Below are positions 23,047 to 34,336 of a stretch of DNA of 64,000 bases, in pieces. The stretch lies in NCBI GenBank assembly GCA_030760725.1, contig JASWHV010000011.1, forward strand, positions 79,337,765 to 79,401,764, written 5' to 3'. The DNA comes from Neostapfia colusana (lineage: Eukaryota > Streptophyta > Magnoliopsida > Poales > Poaceae). Each line of letters opens with the position of its first letter. The stretch's first letter is position 1. The translations under genes were made by a program, and so were the position numbers. A model generated the notes under the pieces. It made no database searches and was not told the DNA's origin. It was given only the letters and a program-made list of their open reading frames with translations.

Positions 23047-23185
23047 TTTTTCTTCATCTTCGGAGGAGGATTCTTCGTTTGAGTCCCATTCTTCTCCGAT
23101 GTGGGCTTGTCCATAAGTCTTCTTCTTTGTGAAGTATTTCTTATCTTGAGGCTTCCCATCCTTCTTTCTCTTGTCATCTTTCTTG

Positions 23186-24385
23186 CTATGGGGGGCAATT
23201 CACAATGAAATGCCCATGTTCACCACAGTTGTAGCAAGTCTTCTTTGTTCTTGACTTTCCCTTGTCTTTGCTCTTGTTCTCATAGTGATGGCTTCTCCTT
23301 CTCCTCATCAACCTTTTGAATCTTTTGATGAAGAATGTCATTTCTTCATCATCCATGTCCGTGCTCTCATCATCAATTTCTTCATCTTCACTTGTGAGTT
23401 GTGTCTCTATTGCCTTGGACTTGGATGTGGCCTTGAGAGCAATGCCCTTCTTCTTGGATGAAGTGATCTTTGCTAGGTCGTTGACATGTTGGGCTTCCTT
23501 TTCCATCATCTCGTGGTTAATGATCTTCCCTAGCACTTCATCCGGAGTCATCAAGTGAAAGTTTGGACTTTCCTGGATTAAGGTGCATAGGGTCACATAG
23601 CGAGGCATAAATGCTCTTATAATTCTCTTGACCACCTCATGATCATTCCATTTCTTGCATCCGTACGCCCGACTCTTGTTGATAAGAGTTTTGAGTCGGT
23701 TGTATATTTCTTGAGGTGTTTCGCCTTCTTCCATGGCGAACCTTCCAAGCTCTCCTTCTATCATCTCAATATTGGCTTCCCTCACAGATCAGTTTCCTTC
23801 ATGTGCGATCTTGAGGGTATCCCAAATATCTTTGGCGAGCTCCAACCCATCTACCTTGTTAAATTCTTCAATGCTTAGAGATGAGTTGAGCACGCCTGCC
23901 GCTTGTGCATTGCGATGGATTTGTTGTTCTTGTTCTAGGGTGAGTTCATCCTCGTCTTCGGGGATATCTATACCTGTACATACCACATGCCAAAGACTTG
24001 GGTTCAAAGAAATTAGATGCAACTTCATGTTGTGTTTCCACATTGTGTAGTTAGTTCCATCAAAGTGAGGTGGTTTACCTAGAGGAATTGATAAATAACT
24101 AGAATGAGAATTTAGACGCTCATAGTTAAAAGGATATCGCGAGTAGTCTTGTTGACTACTCTTGAGCTTCTTCTCCAACTTCTCCTTCTTTTTCTTTTTA
24201 GCCTCCTCCTTCTTCTTTTTGAGGAGTGCAATGAGACGAAGAACTTCTTCATCTTCTTCTGAGCTTGAAACATGTTGTGGAAGAGTAATCGCTGGAGGCG
24301 GGTTAGAACCTTGTTCTTCAAAGTTGCTCGAACTTGCTCCTTTTCCCTTGTTGAGATCAATTTGACTACCGACCTTGTCCCCCAT
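23186..24385 (-). pseudogene. Sirevirus gag with CCHC zinc knuckle, one early stop
   Basis: From an ATG at 24385 the frame runs through a Glu/Lys-rich N-terminal coiled region, then KPPHFDGTNYTMWKHNMKLH (the copia gag core), to a TGA at 23789-23791. The same frame resumes with the UBN2-type gag segment and ends with the zinc knuckle CYNCGEHGHFIVNC at about 23190-23240. The knuckle binds genomic RNA in the particle. Apart from the stop, and the frame loss after the knuckle, the domain is well preserved. Confidence 0.92.
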
Positions 24386-24419
24386 CTCCTCTCCAAGCGG
24401 TTAAGCTTTTGTGGAGAGT

Positions 24420-24436
24420 TAGGCTCTGATACCAAT
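24420..24436 (-). promoter_or_regulatory. Primer-binding site (initiator tRNA-Met type)
   Basis: On the minus strand, immediately after the 5' LTR, the sequence reads ATTGGTATCAGAGCC, complementary to the 3' end of plant initiator tRNA-Met, as in most copia elements. Confidence 0.92.
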
Positions 24437-24886
24437 TGAAAGTTGCCTAGAGGGGGGTGAATAGGTTAATAAAACCTGAAACTATTGCAAACAACAGATA
24501 CAACTTGAAGCGGGCCGGACTAGTCCGGTCTAAGTATAAATTTGCGTTTTAGATTTCCTTTTAAGTTTGTTTGAGCGAAAAATATATGGTAGTCAAATAA
24601 TATCACTAATTAGTTGTGAATGATTAGATTGCGAGATAGTAGAACAATTTACGGGTACTAACAAAATAAAAGCTTAACAAGTAATTCTAGTGAGCGAGTG
24701 AGATAGTAGAGGAACCAAGAGACACAACTAGAAAATGTGAAAATAATAGGAAATTCTATTTTCTACCTTTCAAGTCTTCTTCTTTTCCTTTTGCTTCTTG
24801 AGAGACTCCATATCCATTTCTTTTAGTATCTTAATTGTCGTCATCAATCAACCAAAACCCACGGGGATTACCTAGATGCACTTTCA
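24437..24886 (-). repeat. 5' LTR of the Sirevirus-like element (450 bp, internally deleted)
   Basis: Matches the outer parts of the 1735-bp partner LTR. It lacks about 1.2 kb between a GAGACAC motif and AACTAGAAAATG, one palindrome unit near 24520, and a further 36 bp near 24822. Only one palindrome remains (near 24517-24530). Confidence 0.92.
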
Positions 24887-26878
24887 CCGCAGGCGGGTCT
24901 GCTTGAGGTACATGTGGCGTACTCGGGGTCTTGTGGTTGTCTCATTGCTCGGGGGCCTTATGGCACCGAATGGCCCTTCCCTGAAAGGCTTATGTCAGTG
25001 TGGGGTCTAGGATGTGTAGCCCGCTATGACTGGTACCGCACCCATAGTGTTCACATCCTACCTCCTCAGCGCTATGGCTCAGTACCGGGGAACCAGATGG
25101 CTCATACCCCTGACCAAGGTTTCAACCACATCCCGGACGATCGCATCAAATTACCCAAGCTCCGCAGCTCGACTGAGGACCGTTAGTCACAGTAATGCTA
25201 CCAAACAAGGAAAAGTGACGAGAGAGCATGACTACTCCTTTTTTCCTACCATGCTTGCAGGTCCGAATAGGTTCGTGGCTTCCCGGACCCCCCCCCGTAA
25301 GGTCCGACGCTGACGCCCATCCTCATCCAATCTACTTGGTAGGTGTGCCCCCACTAAGTAGCCACACCTACCAGGGAGCCATCACGGTGGACGACACGGG
25401 CAGGACATCGGACCACTTTAGCAACCAAGTAGAAGGATCGGAGCGCCAGTTACGATAAGCTGGAGACAAGGGATGAGCTCCCCTCGGGTCCTTACAGGGA
25501 CTCAGAAGGAGTGATAGCAGACACTGCCAGAGCGCCCTGGGTCCTTTTGCTTCTAAGGGTCCGGAGGAACAAGCTTCGGATATTGGCAAAATGCTACCTG
25601 TGTCAGCTAAGTCGTTCTGGTCCTTTGCGCTCTCTTGCCCCACCTTATGCACATCTACATTTTTACAGCTTTTCATTCAAGCTTGCGTATATCTTTGCGC
25701 ACCCCTCGACGTATTCATAGTTGTGTTTCTCTATCTCGCTCTTCACCAAAGTTATGTTGTCCAGCTACAAGGCAGAAATGCCTGAGGCACCTGTGTTGTC
25801 TCCGGACCCCTTGGCTACCTTCCTGCCCGGGTCCATGGTGCCGAAAGGACACCTTCCCTCTTCGGAGAGTCATGCCAGCGGGAGGTCAAGGGTGTGTGGC
25901 CTGCTTAGCCAGTATTGCACCCTAAGCGTGCGCATCCTGCCTCTTCCAGCGCAGCACCCAAGTGTGGGGGGCCTGGATGGCACACCACCCTAGGAAGGAC
26001 GGTAACCAGGGTCCCCGATGGCCACCCCTACCGCCGCACGCCATCAGTATGGCTTGTGCCTCTATCCAAGGCCGTCAAGGAGAGGGGTGTGTCAGAGAAC
26101 CTCACTGAAGGCTACACACACACGAACATCTCGCAGAAGTGGACGAAGACGGCTACTAGTGAGGAAGCATCTGGTGGGCGAGAGCGTCTGGAAGCAGCAA
26201 CTTCCAGCGCGCAAGAGGAGAACAAAGGCCACATGGTGAGGAGGGGTGATGTCTTACACTGTGAGGCCTCCTTTTATACCCGTTCATGGCCGCAGGAAGC
26301 GCAACAGGCGTGGCGATTGGGTCGCCACCACTGCACGCTGTGGGCTATTCGCCTTCCCTAGTGATGGGATGGACCCAGGTCCACCCGCCAGCCACTGGGG
26401 GTCGGGAGGATAACCCCTCGGGAACGTCCAGCGGTTCCCGGGGAGAGCGGTGCGACCGACTCATTGGTTGCCGCAATAAATGACCCGGGGCGACCCCTCG
26501 AGCGCGCCGCTCTAGTGCTTGCCAATGACAGCTAGGGCCCTGAAGCACTAGTCAGGCACTAGCGGGTCAGGCGAGTAAAACTCGAGGACGTCCGGCGGTT
26601 CCCAAGGAAAGCCGTGAAGTCCTACGGTTCACAGGCGTTCGCGGTAATTGCCCCGAGGCAACCCCTCGGCAGCCTCGCCGTGACCGGCCAAATCAGAATG
26701 AACACAACGATGTGCTACCGCTTTGATTGGGTGCGCCCACTACACCAAAGACAAGCAACCTCTTCGTCTTCCAGGTACAACCACTCATTCACTTTGCGAA
26801 AATATCGCCACCACGCGGGAAAGATGGGGGCCCCACCTGCGGGCTTGAAACCTCCCCCGAGATGGGCCCGGGGGCCAC
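24887..26878 (+). other. Post-pol region of the gypsy element, right of the nested copia
   Basis: Non-coding, GC-rich; collinear with 62580-63340 in the second family member. It contains diverged internal repeats of a block with GGTACCGCACCCATAG... (about 25035) and TATTGCACCCTAAGC... (about 25915). A TTTTATACC box and a GGACCCAGGTCCACC segment (26350-26400) match, in reverse orientation, the 57.4-57.9 kb region. The antisense ORF seen at 63.6-64.0 kb is not present here. Confidence 0.7.
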
Positions 26879-28058
26879 TGTCGGTACCCTGTAGACCGGG
26901 TACCCCCGCATAGTGGGTGAAAGACAGCCTAGGCCCCGCCCTCCTGCTAGGGCGGGCCCCAGCATAAGCCACGTGCTCTGGCCCCATGGACAGGCCTGGA
27001 GCTGCCATGTGTCTTCACGCTCTGAGCCTCACTACCGGCCATGGATGGCTCCGGAGCCACCACGAGTCCAATGGTGTCGTGCCCTGCCACGTGTCCGGAA
27101 TCTCCGAGTTGTCCCTCCCGTCAAGGATAGCTCTGAAGATGCCACATGTCCTACAGCTCCAGGCCCGACCTCCAGCTTAGGAGGGCTCCAGTGCTGCCAC
27201 GTGGGCAATGGCTCCGGGTGTACCATCCAGCCAAGGAGGGCTCTGGAGGTTCCACATGTCCTACAGCCCCGGGCTCGACCTTCAGCTTGGGAGGGCTCCG
27301 GTGCTGCCACGTGTCTAACAACTCCGGACCCCTTGCTACCTGGCAAGACAACTCCGGTAGAGGCACGTATCCCGGAGGCCAGCCACCCGGATACCGCGCC
27401 GACAAGCAACAGGGGAGTAAAGAGGAAGGTGCGCCATCAGACCGTGCATTCAAGGTTCGCGCCTTCCCCAGAAGCATGGCGCACGGCGCACACCTCCGTC
27501 CTCCGTATGTTTGCCATTACGGTGAAAGATAGGGCGGCGAGGCGTGATTGTGCAACAGTGCTACCCAACGGCGCTGAGCTGCCCAGCAGAGCGAGGGTAC
27601 GCGGCGACAAGACAGGTTCTCCATCATCACCTTCTACCTAGACAGAGGCGCCCGGCGGGACAAGCGGCACGCCTCCACCGACAGCGACAATGCGTGTAGC
27701 TGTAAATGCCTAGCTCATGTATAGGTCACAGATAGCCGCGGGGCCACCTGTAGGGCCCTGGGCACATTGTAACTGCTCCAACCTTGGACTATAAAAGGAT
27801 CAGGGCAGCCAACGTAGAGGGGGTTCGCAAGTCTGCAACTCTCATCCCCAGCTTACACTCTCTGACACACTCAGGCAATACAATATGCACTCCTCTGCAC
27901 GTAGGATTTTACGCTCCAGCGGCCCGAACTTAAATCTAGGTGTTCACCCTCGCAGTCGTGCTCCGACCTTTGAGTTCCACTAGCCCGTCTGAAAAAAGAA
28001 CCTTCGCAGGCTGCTTCCGAGCAGACCGGGGGAAGTGTCGTAGAAAAACACTTCGACA
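26879..28058 (+). repeat. 3' LTR of the gypsy-type element (1180 bp)
   Basis: Starts TGTCGGTACC, ends CTTCGACA, with TATAAAAGG at about 27789. The U3 part contains seven CACGTG/CATGTG-type motifs (near 26965, 27005, 27090, 27142, 27198, 27252 and 27306) at 40-85 bp spacing. All but perhaps one were deleted from the 5' LTR. Confidence 0.9.
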
Positions 28059-28809
28059 GTAGTTGTCACCATCTATGTATGTCTGCCTCTTTCTTCCCTT
28101 CTCTCCCTCCTCCCTTCTCTGTCCCCCACGCCACCTACTTCCCTTCCCCCTCCCCGTGTCGCCTGCCTCCTCGCCCTCGCCGTTGGCCGAGTGCCGTCCT
28201 CACCCTCACCGCCGCCTCCCTCCTCCCTTTTCGGGCTCCCTCCGACGCCATCATAGGCGCACCCCCACGCCTTAATCCTCCCCGCGCCGCCTCCTCCCTC
28301 CCGGCATCTACCCCCACCGTGCGCTGCCCCCTCCCCACCGTCCCCCACCACCGGCGCTCTCCCACTGCACCGAGCCCCCCCTATTTGATTGTTTAGATCG
28401 TTTAGATTACTTGTTTAGAGACCTTGACAATTGCTTAGATTAATTGTTTAAATTTTGTTTGAATGTGGACCAGAGAGCAAATTGTTTAGAGAGTAAATTA
28501 ATTGTTTACATCAGAACAAAGCAAATTTAGCTCAATTGTTTCTTCTATTTTCTGTTTTTGTTCATAACTGCACCAATTAGTTGTTTATAATAGTTGTTGT
28601 GTTATACGAGATAGTCTTGTTGTGCTAACAGGTAGTCCATGTTGTCTTTGTAATCACTGAGTACTATAATAGGGATACATGTTGTCTTTGTAAATCCACC
28701 AGGTCCACTCTATTTTATATATTGGGATGTGATTTTACATATTAGGATGTTTTTGTAATCACTTAGTACTATAATAAGAAACACCTTATGTTGCTTTTTT
28801 AATTCTAAC

Positions 28810-30357
28810 ATGGAAAGCCCTAAGAAGACTGATGCTGGTAGTAACAATGAAGTCAAAAATATGGAGTTTAGTGACTCTACCAGTTCAGGCTCGTATCATG
28901 ATCCATCGAATCCTTTTCTAAATATAAAATTAAAAAGACTTCAGAGGATCTCGACCCGGAATATGATCCTACCAGCGAGGTATGGATCACGAATCTTAAC
29001 TCTAGCAGTTTAAATTAATGTTGGTTGCCAAGTATATGAAGTCTTATAATTCTTTTCTACCTAGCTTAATTGCCAAGACAACGAGGAGACTTCAGTTCCT
29101 AAAACCGCAAAAGGTTCTCCAATGGTTGAATCCTCAAATTCAGTCAAGCGAAAACGAGGGCAACGAGGTCCTAATAAGGGTCCATTGAACCGCATCATAT
29201 ACATAACAAGTGTCAGTCCAGGTGGGCTTCCCCAAGAACCACTGGATTCAATTACAAAGTAAAGAAATGCATGTGGTTGTCTTGTTAGAGAGCTCGTGTC
29301 GATCACAACCAAGAATTGGAGAAAATTCCCTGAGGTGGACAGGAATGAGTTGTGGAAGAAGTTAAAGAAACAATTCAAGTTCCCAAAAGGCACGGAAGAA
29401 ATTGTAGAGAAAGCAACATTGGTCTCTTGTGGCAAAAAGTTTCGTGGCTGGAAGAGTGAAATGAATGCTTATGTTAAGGACAATAAGGTCCCTAGCCCGA
29501 AGAAGATGGGAAAAGTCACACAAGCTCAGTGACAAGAATTTGTTCGTTAAAAGATCACACCTAAGGCTAAAGCCCTAAGTGAATCTAGGTCAGAGCTTGC
29601 CAAAAAGACAAATACCATCATCCCTTGGGGTTTGCAAGATATGCCACAAAAGTTGAGAAATGGAATAAAATATTAGAGAAAACTGTTAGTAAGGGCAATC
29701 GTGACCGGCTAAGGCTGCGATGAGAGAACTAAGCAGTGGATCTTAGCTCGGTCAGGTTTAACCAGCGAGGGCAAACCTAAAAAGCCCGACTCTGTGAATC
29801 AAGCATAGCAAAAAATGAAAGAAGTAATTGAAAAGCAACAAAAGGGTCTCTTCAAGCCGAAGAGGGAGAATGACCAACTTACCGCTATCCTAGACAACCA
29901 TGAACACGGTGGACGGGTTCGAGCAATCTCTTCTCAGATGTCCTAGAGAGATGGTTTCCCAAACGATAAAGAGTTATATTGAAGACGTGACAAGTTCAAG
30001 AAGATAATTAAAGATACAATTGATCAAAAGGTCAAGGTATCTGTGAAAGCATTAATTGATGAACTTATAGAATCGGGACAATTAACGCCACAGAATAGAG
30101 CGATGGTTCCCGTGGCAAAGGAGTATTTGATATCTCTAACTTCCTACCCTAGTAGCGTAGGTGCTGTGCTAGGCTCAGGGTCAAGCCATAAGTTCCCTGT
30201 CGATGATATTGTTAAGGACACGTCTTGTCGTCTTCTTGTCCTGATCGACAGAGCAGGGAATAAAACAAAACAGGTTACGACTTCTATGGCAAAGGCGAAT
30301 TGTGTCTTAAACGACAATTCACTTCCTTGTATTATGCTGCGTTGCAAGTTCTTTTGA
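28810..30357 (+). pseudogene. CACTA-associated plant transposase-like gene (Ptta/En/Spm type), decayed
   Basis: The first conserved piece is an N-terminal MESPKKTDAGSNNE segment with acidic/serine tract (28810). Next is a block at about 29170-29530 with NRIIYITSVSPGGLPQEP and ITTKNWRKFPEVDRNELWKK, and further on KFPKGTEEIVEKA, characteristic of the plant En/Spm-associated protein family (Pfam Transposase_24-like). Continuing pieces run to 30357. Stops and frameshifts separate them, and introns may account for some breaks (for example near 28979 and 29260). A TNP2-type DDE transposase was not found in this window. Confidence 0.7.
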
Positions 30358-30789
30358 TCATTGATAATGATTATGAAGATTATGAAATAGACCACATCAC
30401 ACCTTAGGGGATCACGACTCTGGGGCAGGACGTCAACTAGTTAATCCTTTGGCACCGACGCGATATCGTGTTGGACGATGAGCCGATGTCTTGCCCCATC
30501 GCATCTCGAAAGATTGCAACCCCGTCTTCTTCGTCGAAAGTCCAGAAAGATCCACTCCCGCTATCTCCCAGCAAAGATGATAGTAACCTTGTTAGTAAAG
30601 ATAACCAAGAGCAACCAGTTGAACATCAGCTTGAAGCAGTATAAGAGCAAGCTGCTGGTAGTAAAGAGCAATCAATTGAACAACAGGTTCAACAATAGGC
30701 AAATCTCTAACTTCCGACCACTACTCCTTGGTCAGTGCCTGTGAAAGTTAGCTCATACGAAAATAAGGAACCTTCTAAAGAAGTGTCAA

Positions 30790-32314
30790 AATATTTGGAA
30801 AAATGAAGAAAAATATTACAAAATTTAATGCATTTCGTGCTTCACATGAGCCAACATTAGAAAATATTGAGGAGTGGGAAGAAGACGATGTGAAATATAC
30901 TCGGGAGACGGCTTTAGATAAACCAGGAGTTCTGGTATACAAGATTTAGTATATTCCTCCTGAATATGAGAATAGGAAGTTGTTCATGACATCGACACAA
31001 CTTCACAAACAATATTTCTCGCTCAAAAGAATGCATGAGTGGTACATCACTGCCAACATAAAATATGAACTTTGTTACATCAAATTTTGTGTGCCAAAAG
31101 AAGCATTTTGGAGCATTGGAGAAGATAAACGAGCCCTTCTCTTTGAAGATCTGTGGAGGCTTTTCGATCGAGGCATGATCGAAATCAACCTGCTACTCGT
31201 GTGGTGATTGTAAGTGCCTCTAATATTTCGTATTTGCTTTTCTTACTACACGCATACACATGTCATGAGATTATAGGAATTCCGGAGTTCTTCAATAGGA
31301 TGCAATAATTTGATAATGAAAAGTTGAACTTCAAGACAGGTATCCTTATCCTACAGTGATTGCGAAGTCAAATTTTGACTTTTAGGTGCAACAAGACCCA
31401 GAACAGTACAAACACCTGACAAAAAAGAATTTGAAAAATCAATCGCAAGCCAAAAGAAGGATAAAAAGATAAAGGTTGCAGCCTACATAGGACATGCCAT
31501 GTTTAACTTTGTCAGAGATGGCAAGGATCTCGTAAAGGCTCCGTATCACTTCGAGTAAGTTTGACACATGACATGAAAATAGTAATTATTACTAATTTTT
31601 AACTTAACACATGTGTTTGTACGTGTGCAGTAAACACTACATAATGATCTTCATCAAGCAAACGTGGGGTTTGGCAACGGTCTTGGACTCGGCCTATTAC
31701 TCACAAGATACTTGCAAAGATTTTCTTGTCATTTTGAGAACGTACGATTATTTCTTACTTTTAATATACACACATATATATAGGTTGACAACTCTTATAT
31801 GACCCTTGTATGACAGCGCTTGGCGGTTTTACGCGAAACAACTTGGCGGTCAGAGACCTCCTAATAAGGATGTATTGCAGATATCAACATATTATCCTTG
31901 TCCCAAGCAGCCTTCTGGGAGCATCTTATGCGGATATTATGTATGCGACATCTTCGGACCGCCTGCGAATATAGAGTGAATCATGAGGATGTAAGTTATA
32001 CTCAATGTCAATATTGTATTTTCTTATTTTTGAGTTTTATTTTCATTGTAACTAGCGTATTTTAATACTATTATGTTATCATTATCACCAACACATTCTA
32101 AATCTTTTATGTGTTTCATTGCAGCACACGAATGTGGACGAAGAATGGCCGGTTTCTAGAGATATGTCTGGTGGAGGAGCCGATAAGATTGCGAGTGAAC
32201 TGTGTCTCTTCATGCGTCGCGAAATTTTTCACCAAAAAGGTGTTCTTCGATCACGCAGGTGTAATAGTTGATGTGGCAGAACTTTACCAGTATGAGCATC
32301 AAAAGAGTTTTTAG
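30790..32314 (+). pseudogene. Ulp1-like cysteine protease region of the CACTA element
   Basis: Pieces separated by AT-rich, intron-like gaps show a C48 (Ulp1/SUMO-protease) fold as found in plant CACTA and MULE elements. These are a LKRMHEWYITA segment (31030), FCVPKEAFWSIGEDKRALLFEDLW (31090-31160), a strand-turn VLDSAYYS (31680) and the catalytic-cysteine region CPKQPSGSILCGYYVCDIF (31890-31955). A last exon-like piece follows with a DEEWPVSRDMSGGG segment (32130-32175). The fold would act as an isopeptidase. Whether a spliced product could be intact cannot be decided by eye; the gaps do carry GTAAGT/AG-like borders (31555 and 31990). Confidence 0.7.
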
Positions 32315-32479
32315 TGAAACTTATAAACTATGAATTGAGATGTATTATACTGTACATATGTAGTATATGATATGACATTTTGGTGATATTGTGTCGATGA
32401 TGCTTGTCAGAATATATTGTTTCTATTGTGTGTGAATGTGCATATGAAGTTAAACTAGAAATTAGAAATAACAGCATGT

Positions 32480-33010
32480 AGTACCTAACAAACCGCCTTT
32501 GATAATATAATTTCACATACGGCTTATCATAGGTAAAGAACCGTCTGTGATAATATAGTTTAATAGGCGGCTAGTCGTAGGTAAAGAATCGTCTGCGATA
32601 ATGGAGTTACACAGACGGATAATCTTATGTTAGAAACCGCCTGTGATAAACATTCTTCAAAGACGGACAGTAGTAAGTAAAGAACCGTATGTGATAATTG
32701 AGTTATCACAGGCGGATACTCTTATGTAACAAACCGCCTTTGATAAAGATTATTCACAGGCGGCTAGTCGTAGGTAAAAAATCATCTGCGATAATGGAGT
32801 TATCAAAGGCATATACTATTACATTACAAACCGCCTGTGATAAAGAGTCTTCACAGACGGGTTAATGAAGGTTAAGACCGCCTCTAATAACTTTTTTCAC
32901 AGGTGGTTTAAGCTTTCGCCTGTGAAAATTACTGATTATCGCAGGCTCTTTGTTTTAGACGGTTTTGAAAACCGCGTGCGATAATACGTTTAGAGCCACC
33001 TGGGATGAAA
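32480..33010. repeat. CACTA subterminal repeats (about 15-20 short units)
   Basis: The motif AACCGCCTGTGATAA and its inverse TTATCACAGGCGG(T/A), with variants such as AACCGTCTGTGATAA, alternate about every 25-45 bp up to the terminus. Such arrays are transposase-binding zones in En/Spm. Confidence 0.9.
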
Positions 33011-33025
33011 CTTGTTGTAGTAGTG

Positions 33026-33760
33026 TGAAAGATTTCTACCCTAGAATCTACTCGGATAAACTAACACATTCTATCCTCATTCTCGCGTCGACGCAGACGG
33101 AGGTTCCGCCATAGGTTTGGGGTGCGCCTAGACCTTTCCCCACAGGAGAAACCAACCCAGTGTAAGTTACGCGTCACTTGGAAGGCGACGACGGGCTCAA
33201 GATCACCGAGAAGTTGAGCCGTCGTCGTACCAACAAGTGCGTGCACTACGTTATGCGCACGCGACTGGCGCTCAGAGAATGACAGCTACACTCGCTTTGG
33301 CGGGACGATGTGTAGCCCGCACACGTGCGCTTGTATATGTCTAGCCGGGTCGGGCTAGGATCGCCCATTGTCCTGTCCACGTGCTCGTAAGTGGCCCTCC
33401 GTCAATGGACCCTCTTGGAGTGGAGAGTGGTGACGACCATTATCCGCCATCATTGAGAACTACATGTTATAACGAATAAAAGAACACGAAAAAAGCATGA
33501 CGCCCCTTCCTGGCGCATCAAATGTCGACGAGTGTTATTGATATTTGGAGGATCCACACCTTGAAGTTCGGCGTATTTGCGTTTGAGAGAAAAGTGATTC
33601 AACGATGGGGGGCACGTGTACCCAGGTTTGGACCGTCCCGGGGCTAATAGCGCACGTCTTGCTTTGTGGTTGTATTGAGTGAAGAGTGTTGTATCTAAAG
33701 GCTCTTAGTCGATTGATTGGTCTAATCTGTCCTTTCTGGTCCTGAAGCCTCCCCTTTTAG
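33026..33760. other. Intergenic sequence with an unclassified repeat-like GC-rich patch
   Basis: 33060-33440 is GC-rich and gene-free. 33540-33650, with a CACGTGTACCCAGGTTTGG segment, resembles boilerplate found in many grass repeats, but I cannot assign a family. No coding region is supported. Confidence 0.4.
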
Positions 33761-34336
33761 TATGTGTTTGGTGCGGAGACAAGGTGGGATGGGATGTTCC
33801 TATTTTTTGTTTGTTTTGTAGGATGGGAGGGTCCATATTTTCTGTTTGGTCCGGGAGATAATGTGGGATGGAATGGTCATGTCTTCTGTTTGAATGAATG
33901 GATAGGATAAAGACATATAGATATGATTATTTTTAGCATGCAGCCATACAAAACGCAATCTGTTAACACAAGTTCTAGCAAGAAAATAATTTTATTAACA
34001 GACAACATGATAACACAAGTTCCAGCAGTATTGAGCAGAAAGGAACATGTCCATAACACAGGTTTCATTACATCAGTACCGAACCTTACATAAATAACAT
34101 AAGTGGGGAGGCGCGGCGCCCTTCAGGGTCTGGCATGTTGGCGCCCTGCGGATTCAGGGCGAAGAGGAGGGGGAACGCTCGAAGAGGTGGAATGGATCTG
34201 TCCGCTCTGTTTTGGTGGGATCATTTTGTCTCGAATTTGATATAAATATTCCACTCAGGAGATGACTTTATCCCATTTATCTCCAAAATAAACACTATCA
34301 AAAGTGAACTCTCAAACCAAAACCAAACACACTCAT
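33761..34336. mobile_element. Possible non-autonomous DNA transposon (about 575 bp)
   Basis: The left end TATGTGTTTGGTGC and the right end CCAAACACACTCATA are inverted repeats with one small gap. The interior has GGGATGGGATG-type motifs often seen in Tourist or hAT MITE-like grass elements. No convincing TSD. 34337-35135 shows nothing else I can name. Confidence 0.4.

Larger units (their letters stand above)
14326..24886 (-). mobile_element. Sirevirus-like Ty1-copia retrotransposon with envelope-like ORF, nested in the gypsy element
   Basis: The element lies on the minus strand. LTRs are 24437-24886 (5', truncated internally) and 14326-16060 (3', 1735 bp), bounded TGAAAG...CTTTCA. The flanks CCACA/CCGCA match at 4 of 5 bases, a probable TSD. 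A primer-binding site matching initiator tRNA-Met abuts the 5' LTR and a G-rich polypurine tract abuts the 3' LTR. Order on the coding strand: gag, protease, part of integrase, RT, RNase H, then an envelope-like ORF, the plan of the Sirevirus (Maximus) lineage. Several stops and an integrase deletion make it non-autonomous. GGACTAGTCC palindromes are abundant in its non-coding DNA. Confidence 0.93.
11128..28058 (+). mobile_element. Gypsy-type LTR retrotransposon, internally deleted and carrying a nested copia element
   Basis: Direct terminal repeats lie at 11128-11839 and 26879-28058; both start TGTCGGTACC and end CTTCGACA. Inside are a decayed gag (from 11895), a short integrase-tail remnant (about 13541-13760) and a long non-coding post-pol region interrupted by the Sirevirus at 14326-24886. 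Protease, RT, RNase H and the integrase core are missing. The long GC-rich LTRs and gag type resemble grass Tat-lineage (RIRE2/Dasheng-like) elements; the lineage is inference. Flanking 5-mers GTCGC and GTAGT are not a clean duplication, and the two LTRs differ at many positions, so the insertion is old. Confidence 0.88.
28059..33025 (+). mobile_element. CACTA (En/Spm-like) transposon, right-hand part
   Basis: Coding remnants of a plant transposase-associated protein and an Ulp1-like protease are followed by about 540 bp of subterminal repeats and the terminus CTTGTTGTAGTAGTG at 33011-33025, the inverted form of a CACTACTACAACAAG terminus. TGA follows (a candidate 3-bp TSD). The left part lies at about 9.1-11.1 kb, separated by the gypsy element. 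Confidence 0.85.

Noticed and set aside
25721..27641. Long plus-strand open frames in and near the gypsy 3' LTR
   Set aside because: They cross the LTR boundary, differ between the two LTR copies and lack domains; they are GC-rich non-coding frames.
28063..28396. Short Pro/Ser-rich or Gly/Arg-rich frames at the start of the right CACTA half
   Set aside because: Pyrimidine-rich leader-like DNA; both strands give low-complexity peptides.
32480..33010. Satellite array
   Set aside because: Units are short, alternate in orientation and end at a CACTA terminus, so they are transposon subterminal repeats.
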